In this document: piece by piece, positions 12,979-22,761 of the stretch | How the letters are laid out: each line of letters begins with the position of its first letter | Position numbering within the stretch: position 1 is the stretch's first letter | DNA from: Streptomyces sp. JJ66 | GTDB lineage: Bacteria > Actinomycetota > Actinomycetes > Streptomycetales > Streptomycetaceae | NCBI RefSeq assembly: GCF_019303495.1 | Contig: NZ_JAEVFI010000005.1 | Location: 27,312-91,311, forward strand | Reading direction: 5' to 3' | DNA length: 64,000 bases | Program-made: the position numbers and the translations under genes | The notes under the pieces: generated by a model | What the model saw: the letters and a program-made list of their open reading frames with translations, nothing else | Told to the model about the DNA's origin: nothing | Database searches by the model: none

Positions 12979-14526
12979 ATGGCGACCTCGACGAACGAAG
13001 AGACCTACGACTACGTCATCGTCGGCGGCGGCACCGCCGGCTGCGTGCTCGCCGCCCGGCTGAGCGAGGACCGCGCCACCCGCGTCGCCGTCATCGAGGG
13101 CGGCCCCAGCGATGTCGGCGACGAACGCATCCTGAAGCTGCGCAACTGGATCAACCTGCTCGACTCCGAGTTCGACTACGGCTACACCACCGTCGAGCAG
13201 CCCCGGGGCAACTCCCACATCCTGCACTCGCGCGCCCGCGTCCTGGGCGGCTGCTCCTCGCACAACACCCTCATCAGCTTCCTGCCGCTGCCGCAGGACC
13301 TGGAGGAGTGGACGGCGATGGGCTGCACTGGCTGGGGCCCCGAGACCCTGTTGCCCTACCGCGACAAGCTGCGGACGAACATCGTCCCCGTGGGCGAGGG
13401 TGACCGCAACGCGATCGCGAAGGACTTCGTCACCGCCGCCTCCGCATCGCTGGACGTGCCCGTCATCGACGACTTCAACGCCCGGCCCTTCCCCGACGGA
13501 ACCGGCTTCTTCTCCCTCGCCTACGACCCGGCTACCGGCAACCGCTCCTCGGCCTCCGTCGCCTACCTGCACGACATCATGGACCGGCCGAACCTCACGC
13601 TGCTGCTGGAGACCTGGGCCTACCGGCTGCTGCCCGACGCCGGTGGCCGCCACACCCGAGTCCGCGTCCGCCGCTCCGACGGCACCACCGCCGTCGTGCG
13701 CGCCGAGCGCGAGCTGATCCTGTGCGCCGGGGCCATCGACACCCCGCGCCTGCTCATGCTCTCGGGCATCGGCCCCGCCCAGGAGCTGCGGCGGCACGGC
13801 ATCGACATCGTCGCCGACCTGCCCGGCGTCGGCGAGAACCTGCTCGATCACCCCGAGTCCGTCATCGTCTGGGAGACGCGCCAGCCACTTCCGCCCAACT
13901 CCGCGATGGACTCCGACGCGGGCCTGTTCCTGCGCCGCGACCGCAGCCAGCCGCGCCCGGACCTGATGTTCCACTTCTACCAGGTGCCGTTCACCGTCAA
14001 CACCGAGCGCCTGGGCTACCCCACGCCCGAACACGGGGTGTGCATGACGCCCAACGTGCCGCGCGCCCGCTCCACCGGCCGCATGTGGCTGCGCAGCGCC
14101 GACCCGGCGGACAAGCCGGCGCTGGACTTCCGCTACTTCACCGACCCCGAGGGCTACGACGAACGCACCATCGTGGACGGCCTGCGCATCGCCCGGGAGG
14201 TCGCGCGCGCCGAGCCGCTGCGCTCCTGGCTGGTCCGCGAGATCGCCCCCGGCCCGGACCTGGAGACGGACGCGGAACTCTCCGAGTACGGCCGCCGCGT
14301 CGCCCACACCGTCTACCACCCGGCGGGTACCTGCCGCATGGGCGCCGGTGACGACCCCCTCGCCGTCCTCGACTCCGAGCTGCGGCTGCGCGGCATCGAC
14401 GGCATCCGCGTCGTGGACGCCTCCGTCTTCCCGACTATGCCGACGATCAACCCCATGGTTACGGTCCTGCTGGTCGCCGAACGTGCGGCCGACCTGATCC
14501 GGGGGAGCGGCGACGCGGGGGCGTAG
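12979..14526 (+). CDS. GMC flavoprotein, choline oxidase/dehydrogenase type
   Basis: The 515-residue FAD enzyme of the GMC family likely oxidises choline, feeding the adjacent aldehyde dehydrogenase. The N-terminal dinucleotide fold YVIVGGGTAGCVLAARL is intact. RVLGGCSSHN resembles Arthrobacter choline oxidase, including the histidine that is covalently flavinylated there. The active-site histidine lies in VYHPAGTCRMG and the conserved Asn in PTINPM. These features favour choline oxidase (oxygen as acceptor) over BetA, but substrate specificity is not proven. Confidence 0.82.
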   Translation: MATSTNEETYDYVIVGGGTAGCVLAARLSEDRATRVAVIEGGPSDVGDERILKLRNWINLLDSEFDYGYTTVEQPRGNSHILHSRARVLGGCSSHNTLISFLPLPQDLEEWTAMGCTGWGPETLLPYRDKLRTNIVPVGEGDRNAIAKDFVTAASASLDVPVIDDFNARPFPDGTGFFSLAYDPATGNRSSASVAYLHDIMDRPNLTLLLETWAYRLLPDAGGRHTRVRVRRSDGTTAVVRAERELILCAGAIDTPRLLMLSGIGPAQELRRHGIDIVADLPGVGENLLDHPESVIVWETRQPLPPNSAMDSDAGLFLRRDRSQPRPDLMFHFYQVPFTVNTERLGYPTPEHGVCMTPNVPRARSTGRMWLRSADPADKPALDFRYFTDPEGYDERTIVDGLRIAREVARAEPLRSWLVREIAPGPDLETDAELSEYGRRVAHTVYHPAGTCRMGAGDDPLAVLDSELRLRGIDGIRVVDASVFPTMPTINPMVTVLLVAERAADLIRGSGDAGA

Positions 14527-14654
14527 GTGCGCGGGGTGGTCGGCGCGCGGGGTGGTCGGAGGGCGAGGCACCTTCCTCCGCGCTCGGGATGCGAAACCAT
14601 CCCAAGTGTGGTGATCCTGTACCAGGACCGTGCACCACGGCTGAAGGGACTGCC

Positions 14655-14861
14655 ATGTCCATGAAGGATAAGCTCAAGGGGATGCTGAAGGGCCACGAGG
14701 ACAAGGCCCACAAGGGCGTCGAGAAGGGCGGCGACTACGTGGACCGCCGTACGGGCGACAAGTACAGCAAGCACGTGGACACCGCCCAGGAGCGGCTGGA
14801 CAAGGAGATCGGCGGCGACCAGCCCCACGGCCGCGGCGAAGACCGCCCACCCCAGCCCTGA
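14655..14861 (+). CDS. Small antitoxin-like protein (Rv0909/MT0933 family)
   Basis: The 68-residue, Lys/Asp/Gly-rich helical protein matches the small actinobacterial family annotated as MT0933-like antitoxin (KDKLKGMLKGHEDKAHKGVE, then DRRTGDKYSKHVD). GAAGGGA lies a few bases before the ATG. No adjacent toxin gene is visible, so the antitoxin label is only the family name. A general stress or CsbD-like role is equally possible. Confidence 0.7.
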   Translation: MSMKDKLKGMLKGHEDKAHKGVEKGGDYVDRRTGDKYSKHVDTAQERLDKEIGGDQPHGRGEDRPPQP

Positions 14862-14889
14862 CACCCCCGCCGCCTCCTGACGGCACCCG

Positions 14890-14921
14890 ACGCCCCTGGC
14901 GACCCCGGTCGCCAGGGGCGT
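14890..14921 (+). terminator. Terminator after the antitoxin-like gene
   Basis: ACGCCCCTGGCGA (14890-14902) and TCGCCAGGGGCGT (14909-14921) form a perfect 13-bp stem with a 6-base loop, 28 bases past the stop codon. The remaining sequence to 15152 is G+C-rich with no gene I can support. Confidence 0.8.
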
Positions 14922-15152
14922 CCCCGTGACCGGGGGCGTCTGGGCTTCCGGCGTGTCCTTCCGTCACGTCAGGACGGCCCGTGGCCACCGGGGTGCCCGT
15001 GGCCGCCGTCCGGCGGGGAGCGCGGGGGCTGCCGCGTTGCCGGAACCCGCCCGGGCGTCCGTGTCACCCGGGCTTCCCGGGGTGACGGGGCACCGGGGGG
15101 CGCCGTGCCGACCGCGCGGCCACCGTGACCCATCCGCCGCCCGGGCGGCGGA

Positions 15153-15380
15153 TCACCGCCGGAGCCGGTACCCGAGCCAGCGCCGTGGCCATGACGAGCG
15201 CCGGTGCCGGGGCCGATACCGGGACCGGGGCTGCCCGCCACCCATCAGCTGACGACAGCCACCGTCACACCCGGGGCAGGACCCGTCCGGCCGCGCCGCC
15301 TCCACCGGGGTGAGAACCAGCGCGCTCATCACCGCGCCCACGGTGAACCCGACCACGCCGAACAACAGCGCCGACGTCAC
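15153..15380 (-). CDS. Small membrane protein with CPGCDGGC motif, coupled to the RsbW-like gene
   Basis: This 75-codon frame starts with GTG overlapping the TGA of the upstream ATPase gene (GTGA), so it is probably translated by coupling. It encodes one membrane helix (SALLFGVVGFTVGAVMSALVL), then CPGCDGGC and a strongly basic tail. The cysteine cluster could bind a metal or form disulfides. No known family was recognised. The Arg-rich end may be partly an artefact of G+C-rich DNA. Confidence 0.55.
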   Translation of the reverse strand: MTSALLFGVVGFTVGAVMSALVLTPVEAARPDGSCPGCDGGCRQLMGGGQPRSRYRPRHRRSSWPRRWLGYRLRR

Positions 15381-15811
15381 GACTGAGCCTCCTGCCGCGT
15401 CCCGTCCCGGAGCTCGAACCACACACTCTTGCCCGTCGGCTCCACCCCGCCGAACCACGTCGTCCCCCACGCGTCGGCCAGCTCCCGCACCAGGCACAGC
15501 CCTCGCCCGCCCTCCTCCACACTCAGCGCCCGCCGTGCCAGCGGCACCGCGCGCGGCTCGGCGTCCAGCACCGACACCAGCAGGCACCAGGGCCGCACCG
15601 TCGCGTCCACGGTCAGCTGCGGCACCTTGGTATGCATCCACACGTTGGCGACGACCTCCGAGACGAGCAGCTTCGCCACGTCCACCAGCGCGTCCCGCTC
15701 GTTGGCGTGCAGCAGCGCTGCCACCATGTCCCGCGCCACCTTGGCGGTCCCCGGCACGTTGGGCGCACACATCCGGTACGTGCGCACCCCGTCCAGCACG
15801 GCTACGGCCAT
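15377..15811 (-). CDS. RsbW-like ATP-binding protein (anti-sigma/HATPase_c_2)
   Basis: The 144-residue GHKL-type ATPase resembles the many Streptomyces relatives of anti-sigma kinases. It has the N-box LVSEVVANVWMH and the G-box GGRGLCLVREL. ATG at 15811 is preferred over the ATG 12 bases upstream because GGGAGGGGAT lies directly before it. It is divergent from the XRE gene at 16047, and such ATPase-XRE-DUF397 groupings recur in WhiJ/BldB-type loci. The partner sigma factor or antagonist is unknown. Confidence 0.82.
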   Translation of the reverse strand: MAVAVLDGVRTYRMCAPNVPGTAKVARDMVAALLHANERDALVDVAKLLVSEVVANVWMHTKVPQLTVDATVRPWCLLVSVLDAEPRAVPLARRALSVEEGGRGLCLVRELADAWGTTWFGGVEPTGKSVWFELRDGTRQEAQS

Positions 15812-16046
15812 ATCCCCTCCCACAGGGCATCGTTGACCAGGTCACTCCACGCCCCACCGTGGCCCTGCCACCCACAACTGAGCAGCCGCACTGCGGACTT
15901 ACCGAGACGCGTAGCGGTATCACCACCGACAGTAGGGCGCAAACACGTACCGGTACAAGGTTATGCGGAAAGTTAACCCGTACGGGGTCCGGCGTGGTAG
16001 AAGTACGCTGCTCACCGGCGGATGAACGGAAGGATTCACAAGCGCG

Positions 16047-16901
16047 ATGCCCCCGAGGGAGAACCCAACTGCCCGGCAGGTGCGCCTCGGTGCTGAGTTG
16101 CGGAAGATGCGTGAACGTGCTGGCAAGACGGCACGGGAAGCCGCTGGACGGCTCGGAGTGGACCAGGCCAGGATGAGCAACATCGAAGCCGGTCGCATGG
16201 GAGTGAGCGAGGAGCGCTTGCGCACGCTGGCCGCGTTCTACCTGTGCGACGACCAGGCGCTCATCGATGCGCTGGCAGCCATGACCCACGAGCGCCGAGG
16301 GCAGTTTTGGTGGGATGAGTACCGAGGCATCCTGCCGCCCGCCTTCCTCGACATCGCGGAGCTGGAACATCACGCCAGCTACCTCCGGTCGTTGCAGACG
16401 CTCTCGATCCCAGGGCTGCTCCAGACCGAGGACTACGCCCGCACTCTGTTCAGCAGCGAAGTGACGATGCTTCCGCCAGCAGAGATTGATGCGAGGGTCG
16501 AGCACCGAATGAGGCGCCAGCGCATCCTCGACCGAGATGTGCCCCCGCCTCTCACCATGATCATCCATGAGGCAGCTCTCCGTATGCGCTACGGCGGCAG
16601 GAAGGTTCTCATACAACAGTTCGACCGCTTGCTGGCAGTCTCCGAACGGTCGAATGTCACCATTCGTGTGCTGCCCTTCACCAGTGAGCGCTACATCGAG
16701 GTCACCCAACCGGTTCTTTACGCAGGCGGTGTGGTCCCCCAACTCGACACCGCCCAAATGGACAACCACCTGGGTGGCTATCACTGGGATGCCGAAGCGG
16801 AGTTGCGGCGACACCGCCTGCTCCTGGACTTCGCGCAGCAAGACTCCTTGGACGCCGTAGCGTCACGAGAGTTCATCCGTCAGACAGCGAGGGAACTGTG
16901 A
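16047..16901 (+). CDS. XRE-family regulator, Scr1/WhiJ type
   Basis: The 284-residue protein has an N-terminal Cro/C1 helix-turn-helix (about residues 10-65, LGAELRKMRERAGKTAREAA...DQARMSNIEAGRMGV). The long C-terminal domain is characteristic of Streptomyces WhiJ-like regulators (WWDEYRGILPPAFLDIAELE, LQTLSIPGLLQTEDYAR). It overlaps the DUF397 start region, the pairing in which the small protein usually modulates the repressor. The intergenic region with the divergent ATPase contains the perfect palindrome GTACCGGTAC at 15947-15956, a possible operator. Confidence 0.9.
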   Translation: MPPRENPTARQVRLGAELRKMRERAGKTAREAAGRLGVDQARMSNIEAGRMGVSEERLRTLAAFYLCDDQALIDALAAMTHERRGQFWWDEYRGILPPAFLDIAELEHHASYLRSLQTLSIPGLLQTEDYARTLFSSEVTMLPPAEIDARVEHRMRRQRILDRDVPPPLTMIIHEAALRMRYGGRKVLIQQFDRLLAVSERSNVTIRVLPFTSERYIEVTQPVLYAGGVVPQLDTAQMDNHLGGYHWDAEAELRRHRLLLDFAQQDSLDAVASREFIRQTAREL

Positions 16902-16903
16902 AC

Positions 16904-17107
16904 ATGAGCAACGAGCTTGTGCATTGGCAAAAGTCGTCCTTCTCCGGAAACGTCGGACCCGAGTGTGTGGAGCTGGGACGGCAGCGGAATCACCTTGCAC
17001 TGCGCGAGAGCGACGCCCCCGCCACCGTCATCCGTACCTCCCAGCGCCGCGCGGCCGCCTTGCTCCACGCCACCAAGTCCGGCGTCTTCGCCAGCCTGAC
17101 CGACTGA
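16904..17107 (+). CDS. DUF397 domain protein (BldB-like small partner)
   Basis: The 67-residue product carries the DUF397 pattern (WQKSSFSGNVGPECVELG... ALRESDAPATVIRTS). ATG at 16904 is preferred because AGGGA lies nine bases upstream. A GTG six bases earlier overlaps the TGA of the XRE gene (GTGA) but has only three bases of spacing. DUF397 proteins are encoded next to WhiJ-type XRE genes and act with them in developmental control. Confidence 0.88.
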   Translation: MSNELVHWQKSSFSGNVGPECVELGRQRNHLALRESDAPATVIRTSQRRAAALLHATKSGVFASLTD

Positions 17108-17185
17108 ACCCTTCGGGAGTAAACACATCTGGACCCCACTGTCAGAAGTGAAGCTTCCCCTTGGTTGTGGAGACCTGCGCTCAGA

Positions 17186-17219
17186 AGCCACGCACTTTCA
17201 GGCGATGAAATGCGTGGCT
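17186..17219 (+). terminator. Hairpin terminator after the DUF397 gene
   Basis: AGCCACGCA (17186-17194), a bulged C, TTTCA, loop GGCGA, then TGAAA and TGCGTGGCT (17211-17219) form an interrupted 14-bp stem. It lies between two convergent transcription units. Confidence 0.65.
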
Positions 17220-17263
17220 CCTGGCGGCTACGACACCGAGTCGCTATGACCCGACACCTCTCT

Positions 17264-20200
17264 TCAGGCGACCATCAAGCGCCGCAGGTCTGTCGCATAT
17301 TTTGAGATAAGGGCCGGAGACAGGTGCGGGATGTCCCAGGCCGGTCCGATGCCGGTCGCCTGGACTGCTTCCCGGAAGCGAGCCGACGGGATGACCGAAC
17401 CGGGCACCGCCTTCTCCGGCTCCTGGAAGCCGTGCAGGAGGGGGAGAACCGAGGCCTGGCGTAGTGCCTCTGGCAGGGTGCGCAGGGCGGCTTCGAGGCG
17501 AACGAGCCAGTCACCGTAGTCCGCGATTCGTTCGATGCGGTGCCCGTCGTCGATGAGCCACTGCACGAACGTGTCGAGCGAGATGCCGTCGTCGTGCGGG
17601 TTCACCAGACTGAAGGTGCGGTACCCGGAGGTGTCCCACCCCAACGTGACGACCGACGCCGTGGTGAAGTCAACGGGCAGGCCATCGTAGTGGGCATGAG
17701 GCAGGTCACCGCTATCGGTCTGGTAGAACGAGAGTGGGGCCACGCCAGTCGCGAGCACGCTGAAGAGGAGTCGGCTGAACATGTCGGATATGTTCAGTTG
17801 CCCTGAATACCGGCTGTGCGCGAGGATCATGTTGGATCGAAACACCGTCACCGGAAGTCCGCAAAGATCGTGGGCCTCTCGAAGTAGCACCTCTCCGGCC
17901 CACTTGCTCGTCGCGTATCCGCTGGCGTACCCGTCGTCAACGGGCTGGATCGGCAGCGCGGTGCGCACGTCGGAATCCTCGTCAAGAGGTTGCCCTGTCC
18001 GGGACGTTGCCACGGCCACGCTGGAGATGTACGTGAAGGACTTGAGTCGGTTGGTCAGGGACAGCCGGATGAGTTCCGCGGTTCCGACTACGTTGGCGTC
18101 GAACAGGTGGTGGTAGGGCAGCACGTGATTCACCAGGGCGCCCGCGTGGACAATCAGATCCACCTCGCTGGTCAGCCGTTCCCACGTTGCTTCGTCCAGG
18201 CCTAGTCTGGGCTCAGCGATGTCGCCCGTCAGGACCTCCAGATGTTCGGCGGCCAGTTCCTCGAAGGTGCGGGTTAGTTCGGGCGCGTCGCTACCGAAGG
18301 CGTCGGTCAAGCGCTGCCTGGCGGCATTCTGGGACTTACCGCGGACCAAGACGATCAGCTTGCCGTCGACTGAGGCTAGCCTCTGGAGCCACTCCAGGGT
18401 GAGGAAACGCCCCAGGTACCCGCTCGCACCGGTCAGCAGGACGCGGTGTGGTCCCCCCGCAGGTCCCGGGAGGCTACGGGCGCCATCCAGCGTCCCCGTG
18501 TCAATAAATCGGTCCAGGGTGAGGTCCTTGGCATGCACTTCGGTGGCGTCCTCGCCGTGTACCGAGGCGAACGTGGGTCGCGTCGCGGGAGCCGTGAGCT
18601 TGGCCTCGATGTAGGCGGCTAGCTGTCCCAGGTCGTGCGCGGGACTGATGATGACGTCGACCGGTACCCGGATACCGAAGATATCGTGTAGTAGATTCGA
18701 CAGTGACACCGCCGACAGCGAGTCCCCACCGAGGTCCCGGAAGTGGGCGGAAGGGCTCACTTCGGTCATTGAGGCCACCAGCAGCGCCCTTGCCGCCTGC
18801 TGGACTGTCTCCAGCACCGGCCGGTCGCTGCCTGTGCGGCGTAGGTCAAGCAACTCTTGCCTCTCGCGGGCCGAGATGTCGGCGTACAGTTGCTCCAGCC
18901 GCTCGCCGTAGTGTTCCACGAGCTTGGGCCACAGCAACTTGCGGTGGTCCGAGAGCAGGCCGTTGATCTGGCTGAACGGCTCGGTCTCGAGCAGCAGGCC
19001 CCGGGGGATCTCGTACGAGTTCAGGCCAGCGTCCTTCGCGATCCGCCGGAACGATTCGCTCAGCAGCTGTTCGAGGTGCTCCCGGTCCTCCCCGTACCGT
19101 GCCAGGGCGTCCGGGGTGGGGACGACGACAGCGAGCAGGTAGGAGCGCTCGCTCTTGCCGTGGACGAAGATCTGCCGTATCAGCGGACTGGCGGCGAAAA
19201 CCGCTTCCAACCGGGCGGTCGCCACGAATTCGCCCTGGGAAAGCTTCAGGACACTCTTGCGGCGGTCCACAACTGCGATGCGGTGCGGACCGAGCTCCGC
19301 GACGATGTCGCCGGACTTGTAGTAGCCGTCCTCGTCGAAAAGATCCCTCGTCAACTCGGGTTGCTTGTAGTAGCCGGGAATGATGGAGTCACTCTTGAGG
19401 AGGAGCTCGCCCCGAGGGTGCGGAGTGTCCGTGCGGAAGTAGCCAAGCTCAGGCACGTCAGCCAGCTTGTAGTCGGTCACGGGCGGGCGCAGCAGCTCAC
19501 CATCCACGGAGATGCCCGCAGCCTCCGTGGAACCGTAGATGTTGTGGAGGGGGATGCCGAGGAGGCCCTCGGTGAACTCGGTCAGTTCGGCGGACAACGG
19601 CGCGGAGCTGGAACTGGCCCAGGTGACGCGCCCGCCGAGGACGTCCTCGCGGAGGTGCTTGCGCACCTCTGTCGCAGCCACCTCCAGGTGAGCGCCTTCG
19701 GTGGTCAGCCGGTCCAGCTCGCTCAGGTAACGCTGGTGAAGCATCTCGCATACGCGCGGCACCAGGGACAGCTCAGTGGGTCGTACGAGTGCGATGTCCT
19801 CAAAGAGTGTCGACAGATCGCTGCTGGCAGTGAAGCAGCTGATGCCACCGCGTACCAGTGCGTTCTTCAGCGAGGAGTGGCCGGCGACATGGCTCATCGG
19901 CATGTAGTTGATGGTGACCACGTCCGTGCCGGCGAACAGCTTTGACCAGGTGCCGCCCCACATCGCCCGGGCCAACCGCTCGCTATACATGGCGCCCTTC
20001 GGCGTTCCTGTGCTCCCCGAGGTGTAGATGAGCATCGAGAGAGGATCCTCCTCCTTGCCGGGGGTGTGCAGGGGTGCCTCGGACAGGTCTGCGCCTCGGT
20101 CAAGGATTTCCGACAGGGCTATGAGGTCTACCTCCCGTCCAGCCCGTGCAAGACTCTCGCGGGCGGTGGCGAATCGGTCCGCCTGGTCCTCGGCCTGTGG

Positions 20201-20815
20201 GTGATAGTCGAACACGACCAGCCGCTGGACCGAGGGTGTGTGCAGGGCCAGTTCGGTCGCCGTGCCCAGGCGCTCGATGTTCGTGGCGAGGAGGAACGGC
20301 TCGCTCTCTGCCACGATGGACCTCAAATGCTCGATAGGCGCACTGGTTTGCAGCGGAACGCTGACGAGACCGAGGTGGATGCAGGCCAAGTCCAGCGTTG
20401 CGTAGTCCCGGCTGGTGAAACCGAGCAGGGCCACATGGTCGCCCGCCCTCAGAGGGCGCTGCGGGTGATGGTGCCATTCGCGTGCCACCGCGCGGATTCG
20501 ACTCCACAGTTCGCTGTAGGTGGTGGTCTCGTAGTGTGGCAGCAGTCGGGCCGAGACGAGCCCGGTCCGAGCGTCCCGCACGAACTCCTTCGCGCGTTCG
20601 CCGACGGCGGGTCGGTCCGCGTGGCGCTCAAAGACATCTGCCATGACTTGTGCGATTCGCAATGTGATCTCCACGTCAGATAGTTGATGACTATGTGTCG
20701 GGTGTGCATGAGAATCTCGGAGAGTGAGAGAGTGGGCCGACACGGTTGATGGAGTGGTCAAGGCGATCCGGCCAGGAGAGCGCCAGGTTGTTCCGGTGCC
20801 CCGGCCGGTCCTCAC
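17264..20815 (-). CDS. car: Carboxylic acid reductase (A-T-R three-domain enzyme)
   Basis: The product of up to 1,183 residues is collinear with Nocardia carboxylic acid reductase (1,174 residues), which turns an acid into an aldehyde using ATP and NADPH. The adenylation motif LIYTSGSTGTPKG is at about 262-274, the carrier motif LGGDSL with phosphopantetheine Ser699, and the reductase starts at LLTGASGYLG (about 793) with catalytic Tyr967/Lys971 in YATSK. GTG at 20815 overlaps the phzE stop (GTGA), but the first 50 residues look non-conserved; GTG 20674 or ATG 20644 are alternatives. Last gene of the phzCDE operon, so its substrate is probably DHHA or a derivative. A PPTase must come from elsewhere. 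Confidence 0.92.
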   Translation of the reverse strand: MRTGRGTGTTWRSPGRIALTTPSTVSAHSLTLRDSHAHPTHSHQLSDVEITLRIAQVMADVFERHADRPAVGERAKEFVRDARTGLVSARLLPHYETTTYSELWSRIRAVAREWHHHPQRPLRAGDHVALLGFTSRDYATLDLACIHLGLVSVPLQTSAPIEHLRSIVAESEPFLLATNIERLGTATELALHTPSVQRLVVFDYHPQAEDQADRFATARESLARAGREVDLIALSEILDRGADLSEAPLHTPGKEEDPLSMLIYTSGSTGTPKGAMYSERLARAMWGGTWSKLFAGTDVVTINYMPMSHVAGHSSLKNALVRGGISCFTASSDLSTLFEDIALVRPTELSLVPRVCEMLHQRYLSELDRLTTEGAHLEVAATEVRKHLREDVLGGRVTWASSSSAPLSAELTEFTEGLLGIPLHNIYGSTEAAGISVDGELLRPPVTDYKLADVPELGYFRTDTPHPRGELLLKSDSIIPGYYKQPELTRDLFDEDGYYKSGDIVAELGPHRIAVVDRRKSVLKLSQGEFVATARLEAVFAASPLIRQIFVHGKSERSYLLAVVVPTPDALARYGEDREHLEQLLSESFRRIAKDAGLNSYEIPRGLLLETEPFSQINGLLSDHRKLLWPKLVEHYGERLEQLYADISARERQELLDLRRTGSDRPVLETVQQAARALLVASMTEVSPSAHFRDLGGDSLSAVSLSNLLHDIFGIRVPVDVIISPAHDLGQLAAYIEAKLTAPATRPTFASVHGEDATEVHAKDLTLDRFIDTGTLDGARSLPGPAGGPHRVLLTGASGYLGRFLTLEWLQRLASVDGKLIVLVRGKSQNAARQRLTDAFGSDAPELTRTFEELAAEHLEVLTGDIAEPRLGLDEATWERLTSEVDLIVHAGALVNHVLPYHHLFDANVVGTAELIRLSLTNRLKSFTYISSVAVATSRTGQPLDEDSDVRTALPIQPVDDGYASGYATSKWAGEVLLREAHDLCGLPVTVFRSNMILAHSRYSGQLNISDMFSRLLFSVLATGVAPLSFYQTDSGDLPHAHYDGLPVDFTTASVVTLGWDTSGYRTFSLVNPHDDGISLDTFVQWLIDDGHRIERIADYGDWLVRLEAALRTLPEALRQASVLPLLHGFQEPEKAVPGSVIPSARFREAVQATGIGPAWDIPHLSPALISKYATDLRRLMVA

Positions 20816-22761
20816 ATCGCCTGCTTGTCCACCACCTCGGCCAACAAGGCGCCGACGATACGGACGCCGTGCTCGGTGAGCAGCGACTCGGCGTGGAACT
20901 GTGTTGAGGCGAAGTGCGGACCGCGAAGCGCGTGCACCTCACCGGTGACCACATCCCTACTCACTCGTATCGGGCCCACGCCGTCGCACAACACCTCCTC
21001 CTCAGCGCTGCGGGCTGCGAATGTGTTGTAGAAGCCGACGCGTTCGCGGCTGCCGAAGAAATCAATCTGTCGCTGCACGCCTTGGTTGGGTACGTCCCTG
21101 CGGCGTAGAGGGAATCCGAGTTGGGTGCTGAGCACCTGGTGACTGAGGCAGACCGCGAGGAACGGACGGCGTTCCCGCAGTAGGGTTTCGACCGCCCGGT
21201 GCAGATGGGCGATCTTTGGGTTGCCGGCTTCTCGAGGGTCGCCGGGGCCAGGGCCCATGAGGACGAGGTCGTGCCCGTCGAAGGCGTAGGGCTCGTCGAA
21301 ACGGCACACCGTCACCAACAGTCCCAGCGAACGAAGTTGGTGGCGGAGCATCCAAGTAAAGGTGTCCTCCGCATCCACTACCAAGGCCGTACGACCGCTC
21401 AGGGCTGGCACAGGATGCAGGCGGGTGGCATCCTTCGCCAGCCAGAAGCCGGCGAGTGTCGTGTTACGCCGTTCTAGGACCGCTCGGACGTCCGGGTGCC
21501 TCGCGAAGTAAGTCGGCTGACCTATGGGCGAGTCGGCACCCAGCGCGGGGCGTTGCCCTGCGGGGCCGCTGTCCGTCCGCAGGGCGGCAAGCAGCCCAGC
21601 CGCCTTCGCCCGGGTCTCGGCAACTTCGGAAGCGGGGTTGGAGTGGCGTACGAGGGTGGCACCGACGCCCACCCGCACCCGCCCCCTGGCGTCGATATCG
21701 GCAGTCCGGATCGCGATGGATGAGTCCAGGGCGGGCTCGCCGTTGGTGTCTCGCCCGATGAGGGCCAGCACTCCGCTGTAGTAGCCGCGGCCGTGTGACT
21801 CGTACCGGCTGATGACCCGGCAGGCGCTTTCGACGGGGCTGCCGGTAACCGTCGGGGCGAACATTGCCTCCCGCAGGATCAAGCGCGGGTCGAGGGTGCT
21901 ATGTCCCTCGATGAAGTACTCGGTGTGTGCGAGCCGAGCCATTTCCTTGAGGTGTGGGCCTACCACGCGGCCGCCCGACGCGCAGATCCTGGCCATCATC
22001 TTCAGCTCTTCGTCGACGACCATGTACAGTTCGTCAGCTTCCTTACGGTCGGCCAGGAAGTCCAGGACACCTGTGAGGGTCGGTCCGGTGGCCGGGTAGC
22101 GGTAGGTGCCGCTGATGGGGTTCATGACGGCGGTGCCACCCGTGAGGCTGACGTGACGCTCGGGAGTGGCACCCACGAAGGTGCGGTCGCCGGTGTGGAC
22201 GATGAAGGTCCAGTAGGCGCCCGACTCGCCGCGCAGGAGGCGGTGGAAGAACGACAGCGCTTTGTGGTGGGAGTAGTCGGTGATGTCTGCGACGAAGGAG
22301 CGCTTGATGACGAAGTTGGCGCCCTTGCCTTCGCCGATCTCGTCCGCGATGACCGCGCGGACCAGATCGGCGTAGTCCTCGTCGGTAACGTCGAAGTGCT
22401 CGCCGGTCACCAGCGTCGGCTCGTTCGGCAGATGCTCCAGCACCTCAGCCACAGGCAGCTGGCCCTGGCCAGTGACGGTCATGGCGAGGAGCGGCTCGCC
22501 GTCATCCACGCAGGCGAATCCGCGCTCAGCGATCTGCCGGTACGGGATGAGCGCCAGCACGTCGTGGTGAGCGCTATCGGGGCCCGACGGGCATTCCGAA
22601 ACGGGGATGTCCCCCAGGGTTGCTGCTGTCGAGATGTCGCCCACGAGCACGTCGAGCGTGTTCGGGCCAGTCGCCTCCGGGCGGTGCAGTAACGCGAAGG
22701 CGGGTGGTTGGGGCGCCAGTACCCGGTCGAGGAGCTCCTCGGCCAGGGGGTGTGCGGTCAT
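20812..22761 (-). CDS. phzE: 2-amino-2-desoxyisochorismate synthase (PhzE)
   Basis: The 649-residue fusion enzyme converts chorismate and glutamine to ADIC. The N-terminal anthranilate-synthase-like domain runs from [21 protein letters not shown] through [15 protein letters not shown] and [11 protein letters not shown]. The C-terminal class I glutamine amidotransferase (from about 430) has the nucleophile in AVCLSHQ and the His/Glu pair in QFHAES. The domain order matches PhzE rather than a standard TrpE. ATG 22761 overlaps the phzD stop (ATGA) and AGGAA precedes it. Codon 24 is the rare leucine codon TTA (22690-22692), a hallmark of bldA dependence. Confidence 0.93.
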   Translation of the reverse strand: MTAHPLAEELLDRVLAPQPPAFALLHRPEATGPNTLDVLVGDISTAATLGDIPVSECPSGPDSAHHDVLALIPYRQIAERGFACVDDGEPLLAMTVTGQGQLPVAEVLEHLPNEPTLVTGEHFDVTDEDYADLVRAVIADEIGEGKGANFVIKRSFVADITDYSHHKALSFFHRLLRGESGAYWTFIVHTGDRTFVGATPERHVSLTGGTAVMNPISGTYRYPATGPTLTGVLDFLADRKEADELYMVVDEELKMMARICASGGRVVGPHLKEMARLAHTEYFIEGHSTLDPRLILREAMFAPTVTGSPVESACRVISRYESHGRGYYSGVLALIGRDTNGEPALDSSIAIRTADIDARGRVRVGVGATLVRHSNPASEVAETRAKAAGLLAALRTDSGPAGQRPALGADSPIGQPTYFARHPDVRAVLERRNTTLAGFWLAKDATRLHPVPALSGRTALVVDAEDTFTWMLRHQLRSLGLLVTVCRFDEPYAFDGHDLVLMGPGPGDPREAGNPKIAHLHRAVETLLRERRPFLAVCLSHQVLSTQLGFPLRRRDVPNQGVQRQIDFFGSRERVGFYNTFAARSAEEEVLCDGVGPIRVSRDVVTGEVHALRGPHFASTQFHAESLLTEHGVRIVGALLAEVVDKQAM

